From contig NW_008707425.1 of NCBI RefSeq assembly GCF_000327385.1, positions 1,950,658-2,014,657 of the forward strand: a stretch of DNA of 64,000 nucleotides, in the 5' to 3' direction. Below are positions 12,442 through 23,455 of the stretch, in pieces. Both the position numbers and the translations under genes were made by a program. Positions within the stretch are counted from its first letter, which is position 1. Every line of letters begins with the position of its first letter. Under the pieces are notes generated by a model. It was not told the origin of the DNA and ran no database searches. It saw nothing but the letters and a program-made list of their open reading frames with translations. Source of the DNA: Lottia gigantea. Its lineage: Eukaryota > Mollusca > Gastropoda > Lottiidae.

Positions 12442-12769
12442 CAATCCTTACCCTTCAACAGCAAGGCCAACCAGCGTTTACCTTCAAACGCAAAGTCTAT
12501 GAGTTGGATAGTTTTATCCGTCCAGCAATGAAAACATCAGCTGTTGACGCGAATATTAGATCCCTCAGTCCAGTATCAACAGCGCAACAATCTTACCACC
12601 CTACGAAGAAGAATTCGAACCAGTTGATAATCTTCATTGGTCTCCAGAAACAGCAAACAGCATTTATTTGTTTTGGATACACCAGCTTCAAGCATCGAGT
12701 AAGTCTTTAAACTAATTACTGGGGATAAAAATACTGAGAGGCCACCGCTAGGCCAAACTGTAGTTAACT

Positions 12770-14847
12770 TGAACCACAAAATTCTCACACACCTTCAGCA
12801 TTCAATCTTAGACCGTGGACTTAAATTTATTCCCACACCAAAGATAGCTAACTTGAATTATCTCCGACCATCCATTGAACGATTTCAACGAAATCTTAGC
12901 TGCACATATTTTTTTCGAAACCACCCCCCACGTGGTGCTAGAACAATGTTTATTCCGAAATCCACGTGGACCCCCCTCAGGCCGCCATCCATCCTGAAAT
13001 ATTGAAAGCATTTGCGAGTATGAATAGCCAAACTGTGAACCTTTCCATAACACACGAAAAGCCTAATCTCACACGAGTGGAGCGTGAAGCGTTAAACGTA
13101 CTTAAGAAAGACGATAGCATTGTTATTAAAAAGAGTGACAAAGGTTCATGTTGTGTCATTCTTAATAGGGAGGATTACGTTTCAGAAGCAGAGAATCAAC
13201 TGAATAATCCTAAACATTATGCCATTTTACCGAAACCAATTTTCAAAGAAACTGCTAACATGATTAACAATATTCTTGCCGATTTAGTCAAAACTAGTTA
13301 TCTCAAACAGAAACAATATGACTATCTATCTGCCAAACCTGATTGTCGCGAGAGACATTTGTACACTTTGCTTAAAATCCATAAGAATCCAACCAAGGAG
13401 TGGTTTATCTCGAATAAAATCCCTAAAGGCCGCCCGATTATATCTGACTGTGGTAGTGAGTCATATGCAGTGTCAGAATACATACAGAATACATTTCTTA
13501 CTACCTCTAGCATGTCAACATCGCGCCTACCTTAAAGACACAACCGATTTTGTCAATAAAATAAAAAATCTTAGAGTTCCCTCTAATACTATTTTAATTT
13601 CTATCGACGTTTCTTCTATGTATACCAATATCGATAACACTTCTGGTTTAACGGCAGTTCGTAAAGCTTTTAATAGAAACCCAGATCCAAACAGACCCGA
13701 CGATGCAATTCTACAGCTTTTAGAGATTTGTCTTAGTCGAAACGATTTCACATTTAATGGTAAAACATATTTACAAACTTCAAGGCAGCAATGGGCAAAC
13801 GATTCCCACCCTTCGCACGCAAACCTGTTCATGGCAGAGTGGGAACGTGAGGTGTTGCCCCTCTGTCCATTTGACCCACTTTTTTACGGACGCTTTTTGG
13901 ATGACATTTTTATGGTTTGGGAATTCTTTGAAATTCTCAACAACCACCATCCTTCTATCAAACTAACCGCAAACGTGAGTGACAAAAGCATAGACTTTCT
14001 CGATACCACAGTCTTTAAGGGAGATTCCATAGCAGAAACAAATAAACTGGATATTAAAGTGTATTTCAAAGAAACAGATACTCATCAACTCTTGCACAAG
14101 AGCTCCTTTCACCCAAAAGATTCCTTTTCTGGTATAATTAAGTCACAAGTACCTCCAGGTTTAAGAAGTGCTCCATGTTTGTCCAGTAGATGCAAAACAT
14201 GTCCCTTTATATCAGAAACTTATTATTTTGTAAGCAACTCTACGAATAAAAGGTACCCGATCCAGGAACATCTAACATGTGAACATTCGAATGTAATATA
14301 TTTAATTTCATGCAAGAAATGCCCCAAACAATATGTAGGAGAAACTAAGAATAATTTACGAACTCGCTTTAATGCTCATAGGTCAGACATCAAATTAAAG
14401 AAAGACAAGCCTGTTTCTAATCATTTCAACCTCGACGACCATTCAATAGAGGATCTCGCCCTAATCCCAATTGAGCGTTTAGAAATTGACTTGCCCGAAG
14501 ATGAAACTACCAAATTCCGTCAATCTAGGGAAGCCCATTGGATTGAGACATTGAATACAGCAAGACCTATAGGACTAAATATTCATCATAATGTAGGCAT
14601 AGCACCTTTTGTTGTCCCGTTTAATACAACCAGCAATCGAGCAAGCAAGATAGTTCATGCCCACTATAAGAGCCTTCAAGAGAAATTCCCCCATGTCTAT
14701 AAGCAGAAAATGATAGTTGCATATTCAAAATATAAGAACTTAAATGATAATATTGTTCATAGTAAACTAAAAACAATCAGTACATTACAGATACTATACT
14801 TCTCGCCCATCGGGCGAGTTATATTTTCTAATTTCAGATCAGAATAA
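12770..14847 (+). pseudogene. Penelope reverse transcriptase / GIY-YIG endonuclease, broken
   Basis: In order: an N-terminal region (HSILDRGLKFIPTPKI), the RT fingers (KSDKGSCCVIL, KIPKGRPIISDCG), motif A (LISIDVSSMYTNI), motif C (YGRFLDDIFMVW), then a Cys-rich segment (CLSSRCKTC) and a GIY-YIG nuclease (VIYLISC..CPKQYVGET) with the downstream Arg/Glu region (RQSREAHWIETLN). The product would prime reverse transcription at nicked DNA. It is shorter than the copy at 50155-52351 and inactive. Confidence 0.85.
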
Positions 14848-14959
14848 GAACAGAAGAAAACCCAATATCAAGACCCTTAATCCTAATTTCTAAATAAAGT
14901 GTCTGCTCCACCCTAGGCCTGTACATTTGGGAGAATCAAACCCTCCCTTCCCAGAAATC

Positions 14960-15053
14960 TAATTATTTGCAAAATATTAATTTCATATGTTCCTATCAAC
15001 ACGAATCATCTAGTTTGGCAGCATGGGGAAATTCATCTAATCTACCAATGAAT
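14960..15053 (+). repeat. Right copy of 94-bp duplication flanking Penelope copy 1
   Basis: Partner of 11755-11848 with one mismatch. PolB coding sequence resumes here and continues to 16883. Confidence 0.85.
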
Positions 15054-16883
15054 TTGAGAAAGATTGAGGATGTTAATATTGCAAAATACACTAAAGATAA
15101 TTGGGAATCTTTAAGACACGAATGGGAACCTTACGCAAAAAGAGAAACGTCATGTCTCGGAGCTTGTGTGATAAAATACAATCAAGCAATGAAAGAAGTT
15201 GTATTTCAGAATATTTCCAATAATCTAACGGCTCCTTCTTTATCTTTAAAGGGTTGGTATTATTTATATCATTACGATAAAGAAATGATTGAAGAAGAAT
15301 GGTATGAAACTACTAGAATGGTTCCGAAACACACCGAAAAAGAAAACGTAGAAAAAGTTTACTCACATACTCACCCTTTTATAAGATATTTCATCAGACA
15401 AAGTATTAAAGGAGGAAGAGTTTCGGCAAATCGAAAATCATTTGAAACGAATAAAAGGGATGAAATTTGTAATATATTAAAGGAATACAATGCAAGTGAC
15501 ACTGATAATATAATTGATTTATTCAAAGAATATAGCGCTAGCACGAAAAATAAAACGGAGGTTCATTCGAGACTTAAAAAAATAAAATGTACTAAACTAA
15601 TGGCATTTGACGCTAACGGTTTATACGCTTCCGCCATGTCGGATTTAGATAGCGAATATCTGAGAGCGGAAAGTGGTAGACCATTTCTACCGGAAGAAAA
15701 TAAAGAATTTGTCGAGCTCTTTAATGAACAGAAATTCAGACCTAGAACTCCTTTTTTAAAAGTCTGGTTTGAATATCCCAAAAACATGTTCTTCCAACCC
15801 ATACCAGCTAAAGATATAATCACTTTCACGAATAAAGAAGGTAAAAAGGAAACTGGCACTAAAATCAGATTCAGAAATGGTTTCTGTCACGACGTTTTAA
15901 CATTGGTTGATATTCAAGAAATAGTGAAAGCCGGTGGACGAAATATTAAAATATTAGATGGTATAGTTTACGAAGAAAATTTTAAAACTCCACCCTATAG
16001 AGATTATATTTTAATTTTGAGAGATCTAAGAAATAAATATAAACGAGAAGGTAATATCGTAGGTAGTAATTGCATGAAATTATTAGGCAATTCGTTGTAT
16101 AGTAAATCTATTCAAAAGGATATAAATACATCGAGACATTTATGGAATGAAGCGACTTTAAAATCCAACTTCGATTCACACGTCAAAAGCTATGAAAAAG
16201 TAAATGATAGTCAATATATAGTTGAGATGAATGAAGAAGAAAAAGAATGTATTCCTCCTAAATCTACACGACTAACACCTAGTCATTTGGGATGATTCGT
16301 TTTATCTCACAGTAAAAAAATAATGAATAATTTTATTCGCGTGATAGATGGATTTTATAAGCCTGAAATATACTATACGGATACCGATAGTTTATACATT
16401 TCGTCTAGCAATTGGGATAAATTAAATGAAGTTGGGTTGGTGTCCGAAAATGATTATTGTAAAGGAAAGAATGATTACGGTGATGGTGGAATTATATTTG
16501 GTTTATATTTAGCGCCAAAAGTTAAATACAATATCATTCTAACTTCCGATGGTGTTTTAAAAGAAAAGAAAACGTTTAAGGGTTACTCTAAAGATAAGAT
16601 ATCCGTAGAAGATTATATTCGATTAGCTAGTGGATTCGATGTAACGAATGAATTTAAGAAACCTTGGGTAAAAAGTTTCACCAATGGAGTAGTTATTCCA
16701 AAGGATGATGATAAACAAAAGAAAGCTTTTAGATGTAATCTAAATCTCGTTAAGAGAAAAGCATCAAACAGTGAAGGAATCATGTATCCTTACAACGACG
16801 GAAAAGAATTGAACATAGATGAAAACTACGAATTTGATGATTTCGATTACCTTACTATTCAAGAAGAGAATGAAGAGTGTTAA

Positions 16884-17498
16884 TTTTTTTGTTTTCAATG
16901 AAGTTGAATAACAATTTTCTCGTTACCAAAAAATTTTTACCATCTTTAATTTCCAGATTTATATCTTTAATCATAAAGGAATTAAGTGGTAAATACGTCG
17001 TTTGAAATGGTTTCTCTATTATTCTATATCCTGAATGTTGGAAGACTGTAAATAATCTGACGTTTGTATTTATTGAAAAATCCACCGTTTATCAAATTGC
17101 AATGTATATTTATGACATCGATATCATTCTCGACATTAGCTTTGTGTGGTGCTAAAGTGGATTGGGTGTATACTCGATTATCAAATCCTAGTAACGTATT
17201 CAATGAATTTTCTATGTTGAAATCAACTTCCTCCATATTCAGATAGATATTTGTTAATTGCTATGTATTCGTAGCTTCCTGGTAGTAAACTTATGGTTTT
17301 GAACGTAACTCCATTATCTGTTGATATTTTTATTTGGTTATTTTTTTCGTTGATATTTCTAATGGAATTGTAAACATAGAAATACTTTAATCCCAATTCA
17401 TATTCTTGATTGCGATCGAGTTCGTACTCATAATCTAGAGATAATTTAATGTCTGATTTATTTGAGGTGATGACGAATAGTTGTTCTTTATTTGACAT
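16884..17498 (-). pseudogene. Polinton penton-like (minor capsid) protein, broken
   Basis: The minus strand encodes a protein beginning MSNKEQLFVITSNKSD, with LDRNQEYELGLKYFYVYNSI near the N-terminus and later VINIHCNLINGGF, RQIIYSLPTF and KDINLEIKDG. The overall length (about 200 residues), the pattern of beta-strand-like hydrophobic blocks and the position tail-to-tail with PolB fit the Polinton penton/minor capsid protein, though I recognise it by context more than by a diagnostic motif. A homologue on the plus strand at 40058-40565 belongs to the inverted copy 3. Several breaks. Confidence 0.5.
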
Positions 17499-17509
17499 TT
17501 TTAATCACG

Positions 17510-18072
17510 CTTTTATAATCATTTTTATCTATGATACCTTTCTTTAGGAGTCTTTTTAATATACAATTCACTTCATTATATTGTGTGCGATCGATGACCT
17601 TCTTTCATTGCCTCTAATATTACTCGTAATCTATTAAGCAATTCTTCGTTGTTGTCGGATAAAAACGTCATACCTTGTCCAGTAGCTATCTCCTCTTCCA
17701 ATTCGTCTATTTGTTCTGTGATTCATAATCATCTGATTCCTCATCTTCATCATCAACTTCATCATCTTCATCAACTTCATATTCATGAGCAATAAGTTTT
17801 TTTATATGTACATCAACGTCATCCAATATTTTTGTTTTGCGCTTAGTCCTTATCATATTCAGAAATTTTAATTATTGTTCTAAATCCTTGCGTTTGGCAA
17901 TCTTAAAATGCCTGCCATTCATTAAATCTAATAATCCTTCTGTTGTTGTAAATATAAAGTTTTTTGTGTCGATTTCGAATAAAGGGTAAACATTTTTAAA
18001 TTTTATTCTATATCCATTAAACAATAACCCATCATGATCAACAATTGGTGAAATGCCCTTTGGTAATTTTGG
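17510..18072 (-). pseudogene. Polinton late protein with acidic stretch, broken
   Basis: The minus strand reads through KGISPIVDHDG, LFNGYRIKFKNVYPLFEID and TTEGLLDLMNGRHFKIA, then a run very rich in Asp and Glu (about 17730-17790). The GLLDLM region resembles a block I associate with unnamed late proteins of invertebrate Polintons. The gene is broken and its upstream end is cut by Penelope copy 2. The function is not known to me. Confidence 0.4.
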
Positions 18073-18183
18073 TTTTCGGGGAAGGGAGGGTTTGATTCTC
18101 CCAAATGTACAGGCCTAGGGTGGAGCAGACACTTTATTTAGAAATTAGGATTAAGGGTCTTGATATTGGGTTTTCTTCTGTTC

Positions 18184-19284
18184 TTATTCTGATCTGAAAT
18201 TAGAAAAAATAACTCGCCCAATGGGCGAGAAGTATAGTATCTGTAATGTACTGATTGTTTTTAGTTTACTATGAACAATATTATCATTTAAGTTCTTTTT
18301 TTTTGAATATGCAACTATCATTTTCGGCTTATAGACATGGGGGAATTTCTCTTGAAGGCTCTTATAGTGGGCATGAACTATCTTGCTTGCTCGATTGCTG
18401 GTTGTATTAAACGGGACAACAAAGGGTGCTATGCCTACATTATGATGAATATTTAGTCCTATAGGTCTTGCTGTATTCAATGTCTCAATCCAATGGGCCT
18501 CCCTAGATTGACGGAATTTGGTAGTTTCATCTTCGGGCAAGTCAATTTCTATACGCTCAATTGGGATTAGGGTGAGATCGTCTATTGAATGGTCGTCGAG
18601 GTTGAAATGATTAGAAACAGGCTTGTCTTTCTTTAATTTGATGTCTGACCTATGAGCATTAAAGCGAGTTCGTAAATTATTCTTAGTTTCTCCTACATAT
18701 TGTTTGGGGCATTTCTTGCATGAAATTAAATATATTACATTCGAATGTTCACATGTTAGATGTTCCTGGATCGGGTACCTTTTATTCGTAGAGTTGCTTA
18801 CAAAATAATGAGTTTCTGATATAAAGGGACATGTTTTGCATCTACTGGACAAACATGGAGCACTTCTTAAACCTGGAGGTACTTCGGCATAAAGTCTGTT
18901 TTTAGCTGCTATCTGTGCTAAGGTGGAATTTTTTATGTTTCGTAAAAATCGTTTAGAGTACCCACGCTCTTTCAGTTTTGAGAAAACAATCGTACAAGCT
19001 TGGTTGAAATCAGAAGATCTTGTACAAATTCGATGAAATCGTAAAACTTGTGACTTAATTATACCAGAAAAGGTATGTTTTGGGTGAAAGGAGCTCTTGT
19101 GCAAGAGTTGATGAGTATCAGTTTCTTTGAAATACACTTTAATATCCAGTTTATTTGTTTCTGCTATGGAATCTCCCTTAAAGACTGTGGTATCGAGAAA
19201 GTCTATGCTTTTGTCACTCACGTTTGCGGTTAGTTTGATAGAAGGATGGTGGTTGTTGAGAATTTCAAAGAATTCCCAATTCAA
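18184..19284 (-). pseudogene. Penelope RT C-terminal plus GIY-YIG endonuclease
   Basis: An open 366-residue frame covers the RT thumb region (NWEFFEILNNHHPSIKLTA, YFKETDTHQLLHKSSF), the Cys-rich linker (PCLSSRCKTCPF) and the complete GIY-YIG domain (NVIYLISCKKCPKQYVGET to HWIETLNTARPIGLN). Upstream RT core motifs lie in the remaining part of the copy (19300-20300) in other frames, so the enzyme is not intact. It is the best-preserved GIY-YIG region on the minus strand. Confidence 0.85.
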
Positions 19285-19299
19285 CTAACACAAAAGTTA

Positions 19300-20301
19300 G
19301 TGTTGTTGTAGAATTGCATCGTCGGGTCTGTTTGGATCTGGGTTTCTATCAAAAGCTTTACGAACTGCCATTAAACCAGTAGTGTTATCGATATTGGTAT
19401 ACATAGAAGAAACGTCGATAGAAATTAAAATAGCATTAGAGGGAACTCAAAGATTTTTTTATTTCATTGACAAAATCGGTTGTGTCTTTAAGGTAGGCGC
19501 GATGTTGGCATGCTAGAGGTAGTAAGAAATGATCAATGTATTCTGACACTACCACAGTCAGATATAATCGGGCGGCCTTTAGGGATTTTATTTGGAGATA
19601 AACCACTCCTTGGTTGAATTTTTATGGATTTTAGGCAAAGTGTACAAATGTCTCTCGCGACAATCAGGTTTGGCAGACAGATAGTCATATTGTTTCTGTT
19701 TGAGATAACTAGTTTTGACTAAATCGGCAAGAATATTATTAATCATGTTAGCAGTTTCTGTGAAAATTGGTTTCGGTAAAATGGCAATGTTAAGGATTAT
19801 TCAGTTGATTCTCTGCTTCTGAAACGAAACGTAACGACACAACATGAACCTTTGTCACTCTTTTTAATAACAATGCTATCGTCTTTCTTAAGTAAGTTTA
19901 ACGCTTCACGTTCCACTCGTGTGAGATTAGGCTTTTCGTGTGTTCACTGTTTGGCTATTCATACTCGCAAATGCTTTCAATATTTCAGGATGGATGGCGG
20001 CCTGAGGGGGTGTCCACGTGGATTTAGGAAAAAACATTGTTCTAGCACCACGTGGGGGGTGGTTTCGAAAAAAATATGTGCAGCTAAGATTTCGTTGAAA
20101 TCGTTCAATGGATGGTCGGAGATAATTCAAGTTAGCTATCTTTGGTGTGGGAATAAACTTAAGTCTACGGTCTAAGATTGAATGCTGAAGGGGTGTGAGA
20201 ATTTTGCGGCTCAAGTTAACTACAGTTTGGCCTAGCGGTGGCGTCTCAGTATTTGCAGTGTGTATCCGACGTGATGCAGCGGCGAAAGCTTTAAAATTCA
20301 T
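19300..20301 (-). pseudogene. Penelope RT N-terminal and core, broken
   Basis: The minus strand carries HSILDRRLKFIPTPKIANL, the RGARTMF..KSTW region, KSDKGSCCVI and the AKPDCRERHLYTL region, followed by motif A. The core between motif A and motif C is shortened relative to the copy at 50155-52351. The frame opening MNFKAFAAASRRIHTANTET at 20301 is a plausible alternative N-terminus unique to this copy. Confidence 0.7.
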
Positions 20302-20329
20302 ATTGAGATTTTGAGGTGTTAGAAACGAT

Positions 20330-20440
20330 TAAACTGTCTTTAGTGACTAAAGTACAAATTTTCTCATATTAAAGTAATTTTATTAGTTTGAATTATCATT
20401 TTATTGCCCAGAACAAAAAATTGGTACTGCCCGGGTTGGG
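20330..20440 (+). repeat. Unclassified repeat shared with 41900-42040
   Basis: The phrase 'GTCTTTAGTGACTAAAGTAC' and its surroundings recur on the opposite strand at 41900-42040 at moderate identity. It adjoins the 5' side of Penelope copy 2 here and the 5' Penelope fragment region there. Nature unknown. Confidence 0.4.
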
Positions 20441-21398
20441 GCCCTGACTGAATACCTTACAATATGAATAACACATGTATATACAATTAATTACACGCTT
20501 CTCATTCACTCACTCATTCACAAATTAATCAAATCATCATAAATATGGAAATACCGACAAAAGCGGGAGTATACTAATCTTTGAGGATTATTTTTAATTT
20601 TAAAGACTTATAAAGAATATGTTGTAATTCATCTGTAGAGAGAATTTCACATATTATTAACCTTATTTTTTCATCGTTCATCTCAATGTACCTCTTTACT
20701 TCTACAATACATCTAGGAAAGCAGGGCTTAGATTTGTTCATATGGTTTTTGTATATTAATTCTTTAACAACTAATAATATATTAACCAGTTCAAAATTTC
20801 CACTGTTTTTTCCAAAAAGAATGTCTTCAATGGAAATGAAACTTTCACATACACAAACCTACAAGACAATAAGACAAAATTAATAAAAAATTAAACATTT
20901 AACCCAATAATAGTTTCAGGTTACTTTTTGACAATGTGCTCATTCTGACTGTTTGGCAATTGTTTGAGAACTACTTATGAATTAGCCTTAATTTGCTAGG
21001 CTTTGATTAGTATTAACAATTTTCCTTTATAACATGTTCTTCCTATTTACAAATATACATTTTCTAAATTTTAATTTTGGTTGACAATATGCTTCTCCCA
21101 TCCAATTCCAGATCACATGACTTTACATCAAATATAAAGCATTTAAAGTGTGATGAATCCGGAATACAAATCATGTTTAACAAATTATTATTTATAAATT
21201 AATGTTTATGATTTCTGATATTATAAGATTTATAAAGACCTTTAGGATAAAAAAAAAGTCCAAACATAAAATTTGAAGCAATCGTCAATCAAAATGTTTT
21301 TTTTAGCAATCTTTTCCTAATGTAGCCTCATAGCATACATGTAAATGTATATAATGTTATAACTTACATTACATCAGTTTTTATCAATATTATGGCTG
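20441..21398. other. Unassigned AT-rich DNA
   Basis: No gene, RNA or repeat unit is recognised. A 65-codon open stretch at 20686-20883 has no recognisable domain and no sign of coding use. Confidence 0.4.
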
Positions 21399-21399
21399 C

Positions 21400-21577
21400 A
21401 AAATGTAAATATTGTACCAATCCAAGTTTTAACAGACAAGATAATCTCTTTTGAATATTGAAAATTGTTTGCATTACATTTATACATCAAAATGCAAATA
21501 TGGTACCAATCCAAGTTTGAACAGACAGGATAATCTCTTTTGACTATTGAAAATTGTTTGCATAACTTACACCAGTT
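21400..21577 (+). repeat. Two tandem copies of an 89-bp unit
   Basis: Units start at about 21400 and 21489 with the shared phrase 'CCAATCCAAGTTT' followed by 'GATAATCTCTTTTGA' and 'TTGAAAATTGTTTGCAT'. The copies differ at roughly one base in twelve. No coding role is seen. Confidence 0.75.
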
Positions 21578-21789
21578 TTTGTCAGTTTTTGTTTTGTTAT
21601 TATTCAAAACAGGCAAGGAGTTACAATCATAAGCTTAAAAGGCAGATTGTAAGGAACAATAACCCAAAGAAACATTTTAAGATGGCTGCCTTATTTTCCT
21701 TTGAAAAGTCTTTTAACTAAATATATACCCGGTATATTGATTTTTCCATTCAAATTTCTGCTTCTATCTTTTTCCATCTATCTTCTTTA

Positions 21790-22975
21790 TCTTTTCTGAC
21801 TGCTAACCATACACCCTTAAAAGATTCGTTAATACGAGTTTGGTAATAGTTTTTTCCCTTATCTCATAGATAATATTGATCTGTTTTTTAAGCTCTCTAG
21901 GAAGATCAGTACGGACACTTGTTTTGTCATTTGGGGACTTAGATACACAGTAGCTGACCTGTAACACAGAGGTCTTGTCAGACATTTTCACAAAATTCAC
22001 TATGAGCGTGATAAGTTTTGGATGGTAGGGGATTCTATGTGCATTTGCTATAGTGAGAGTCTCAATAACAGTTTTGTTTAGCTGCAGGTTGAAAAAGAGA
22101 TAATTATTGATCACCTTTAATACGTTTTCTCCTTTTTCCTGTGAAACTCAATATATAAGTAAATTGTACTTTCGGCTATGGTATTCACCATATCTTGCAT
22201 CATTTTCCAGTTTGTCGATCTTTGCTTGGAGATTTTGTGTGACTTCCATGGTTGTCTTCAGCTGAGTTTTCAGTTCCTCAAGTCAAGTGACTTTACAATT
22301 TCTGTTTTTATAGTGGTGATCTTCTCCTCTGCTATTTCTAGTCGTGAATGTAGTTCAGAGTCTTTCATGTTTTTACGGAGCCCCTTAAGCGCAATTTTAA
22401 AAACTTTTTATTATTATTTCGTTTAAACGAATTAATTATTTCGTTAAAACGAATTAATTTTTTCGTCTATTTCGTTTAAACGAAATAATTATTTCGTTTA
22501 AACGAATTAATTATTTCGTTTAAACGAATTAATTTTTTCGTCTATTTCGTTTAAACGAAATAATTATTTCGTTTTAACGAAATAAACATAGGGTATTTCG
22601 TTGTTTTAACGAAATAATAATTTAAAATAAATATGTTTACAATTGCGCCTTAGGGGCTCCGTTATGTTTTCTTCTAGTCCGTCGATGCGTTTTTCTATTC
22701 TGCTATTCATAAGAAGCTCCATAACACTTTCCAAAGTTACTGTGGGTGTTGTGCTTGATGGCTGATCCTTTGCAGAGTCATTATTAGGATTTTTCCCCTC
22801 ATTAAATCTTGTTTTAGGAGTTTGATTACCAATACCTGTTGCTTTGGTTGTCTTCGTCTTTGAGTTTGGCTTCGGTGTAGTATTGTTGTCAAGGACGCTT
22901 TTTTCACCTGCGCCATTTTGGTTTTTCTCCATGTCCAAGTTTTCTGTACCATTACTTCTCAGTAGATAATTTGAC
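21790..22975 (-). mobile_element. LINE ORF1 relic (coiled coil plus RRM-like), with MITE inside
   Basis: The minus strand starts at MSNYLLRSNGTENLDMEKN (22975) with a low-complexity Lys/Asn/Thr/Pro region, then a predicted coiled coil (ESVMELLMNSRIEKRIDGLE), a 290-bp insertion (22374-22663), more coiled coil, and an RRM-like segment ending with ITLIVNFVKMSDKTSVLQ and SVRTDLPRELKKQ. That order is the layout of the L1/Tx1-type ORF1 RNA-binding chaperone. There are frame changes besides the insertion. No ORF2 follows below 21790, so this is a dead fragment. Confidence 0.7.
22374..22663. mobile_element. 290-bp MITE with palindromic interior
   Basis: The ends are inverted (CGGAGCCCCTTAAGCGCAAT on the left; the right end reads CGGAGCCCCTAAGGCGCAAT on the other strand). 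A 7-bp direct repeat ATGTTTT lies on each side (22367-22373 and 22664-22670), a target duplication. The interior is a run of TTCGTTTAAACGAA 14-bp palindromes and variants separated by TTAATTA, so the RNA or single strand could fold extensively. It has no ORF and is inserted in the LINE ORF1. Confidence 0.8.
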
Positions 22976-23249
22976 ATACCTCTCCTCTCTGCTCTGCATT
23001 AGCAGCCATCGTAAGCTATGATATTTGTATTATATAGTATATAGATCTATGCGTTGGTAACTTTGATTCGGAGATGATAGGAGAAGCACATTGTCAAATT
23101 TCACTGATGATTTGTTTTAACTGGCGAGAGTACGATAAAATCCCGTCATGCCTTGTTCAGTGTTGCCAGATTACCCCCTGTTAGTTTGAATGATATGCCA
23201 GTTATTTATGCTGAGTAATAGCACAAAATTTTTTAAAAATATCAATATC

Positions 23250-23455
23250 CCAAATACATCAAGGGCAATAACTCAAAAACAGTTCATCGAAAAATCGTCA
23301 AGATCTCATCACTATAAATATTCACACCAAATTTCATTGAAATCAATTGAAAAATGTAGTCTCTATAGTGTTCACAAACAAATGTTGACGCGTTTTTCTT
23401 AAGTCAAGGGCAATAACTCAAAAAACCGTTCATCGAAAAATCCTTTGTTCTAGTC
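23250..23455 (+). repeat. Satellite-like unit (about 160 bp), 1.3 copies
   Basis: 'AGGGCAATAACTCAAAAA' is followed by 'CGTTCATCGAAAAATC', 'CACACCAAATTTCATTGAAA' and 'GTAGTCTCTAT', then the unit starts again. The same unit is tandem at 54056-54445 and partial, reversed, at 41755-41880. Confidence 0.8.

Larger units (their letters stand above)
11849..14959 (+). mobile_element. Penelope-like element copy 1, shortened
   Basis: This retroelement family encodes a telomerase-like reverse transcriptase fused to a GIY-YIG endonuclease. The copy starts with the family 5' sequence (CTTGAAAAAGG..CGAAAACCGG, also at 48425 and, reversed, at 41745) and ends in the family 3' tail (about 14850-14959) with an AATAAA near 14893. 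Relative to the copy at 48422-52524 it lacks most of the SGNH-hydrolase region and some RT sequence. It retains FLDDIF (motif C, about 13895) and the GIY-YIG region. It is inactive, with several breaks. It is nested in Polinton PolB. Confidence 0.9.
10576..16883 (+). pseudogene. Polinton type-B DNA polymerase, broken, with nested Penelope element
   Basis: This is a protein-primed family B DNA polymerase of the Polinton type, the enzyme thought to copy the element. Visible parts are the N-terminal motif GINCYIPSDGYCF, an Exo I-like WDCETY (about 11340), an Exo II-like IAHNANG, palm motif A-like FDANGLYASAM (about 15605), motif B-like KLLGNSLYSKS (about 16078), and motif C YTDTDSLYI (about 16375). 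A Penelope element at 11849-14959 interrupts it, leaving a 94-bp duplicated stretch of the gene on both sides. Other breaks exist, so it is a fossil. The small membrane protein gene lies just upstream. Confidence 0.85.
9648..18072 (+). mobile_element. Polinton/Maverick fossil, copy 1 (both ends missing)
   Basis: Parts in order: C-terminal part of a fibre-like gene, small membrane protein, protein-primed type-B DNA polymerase, then on the minus strand a penton-like gene and an acidic late protein. The order equals that of copy 3 (40058-47760) read in reverse. The element is broken, with several frame breaks and a nested Penelope element (11849-14959). No terminal repeats remain: the left edge runs into the R repeat and the right edge meets Penelope copy 2. 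Close similarity to copies 2 and 3 suggests one family; age unknown but not recent. Confidence 0.85.
18073..20330 (-). mobile_element. Penelope-like element copy 2 (5' shortened)
   Basis: The family 3' tail begins at 18073 (revcomp of CCCTCCCTTCCCCGAAA) and the element runs leftward-oriented to about 20330. It contains the RT N-terminal, middle and GIY-YIG regions of the family, about 95 percent like the copy at 48422-52524 by eye. ORF1 and its hydrolase are absent. The 5' end has a short unrelated lead (around MNFKAFAAASRRIHTAN) joined just before the shared TETPPLGQTVVNLS region. It truncates the Polinton late gene on its left. Confidence 0.85.

Noticed and set aside
22418-22600. CRISPR-like or regularly spaced repeat array
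   Set aside because: The repeats are palindromic units without unique spacers inside a eukaryotic MITE.
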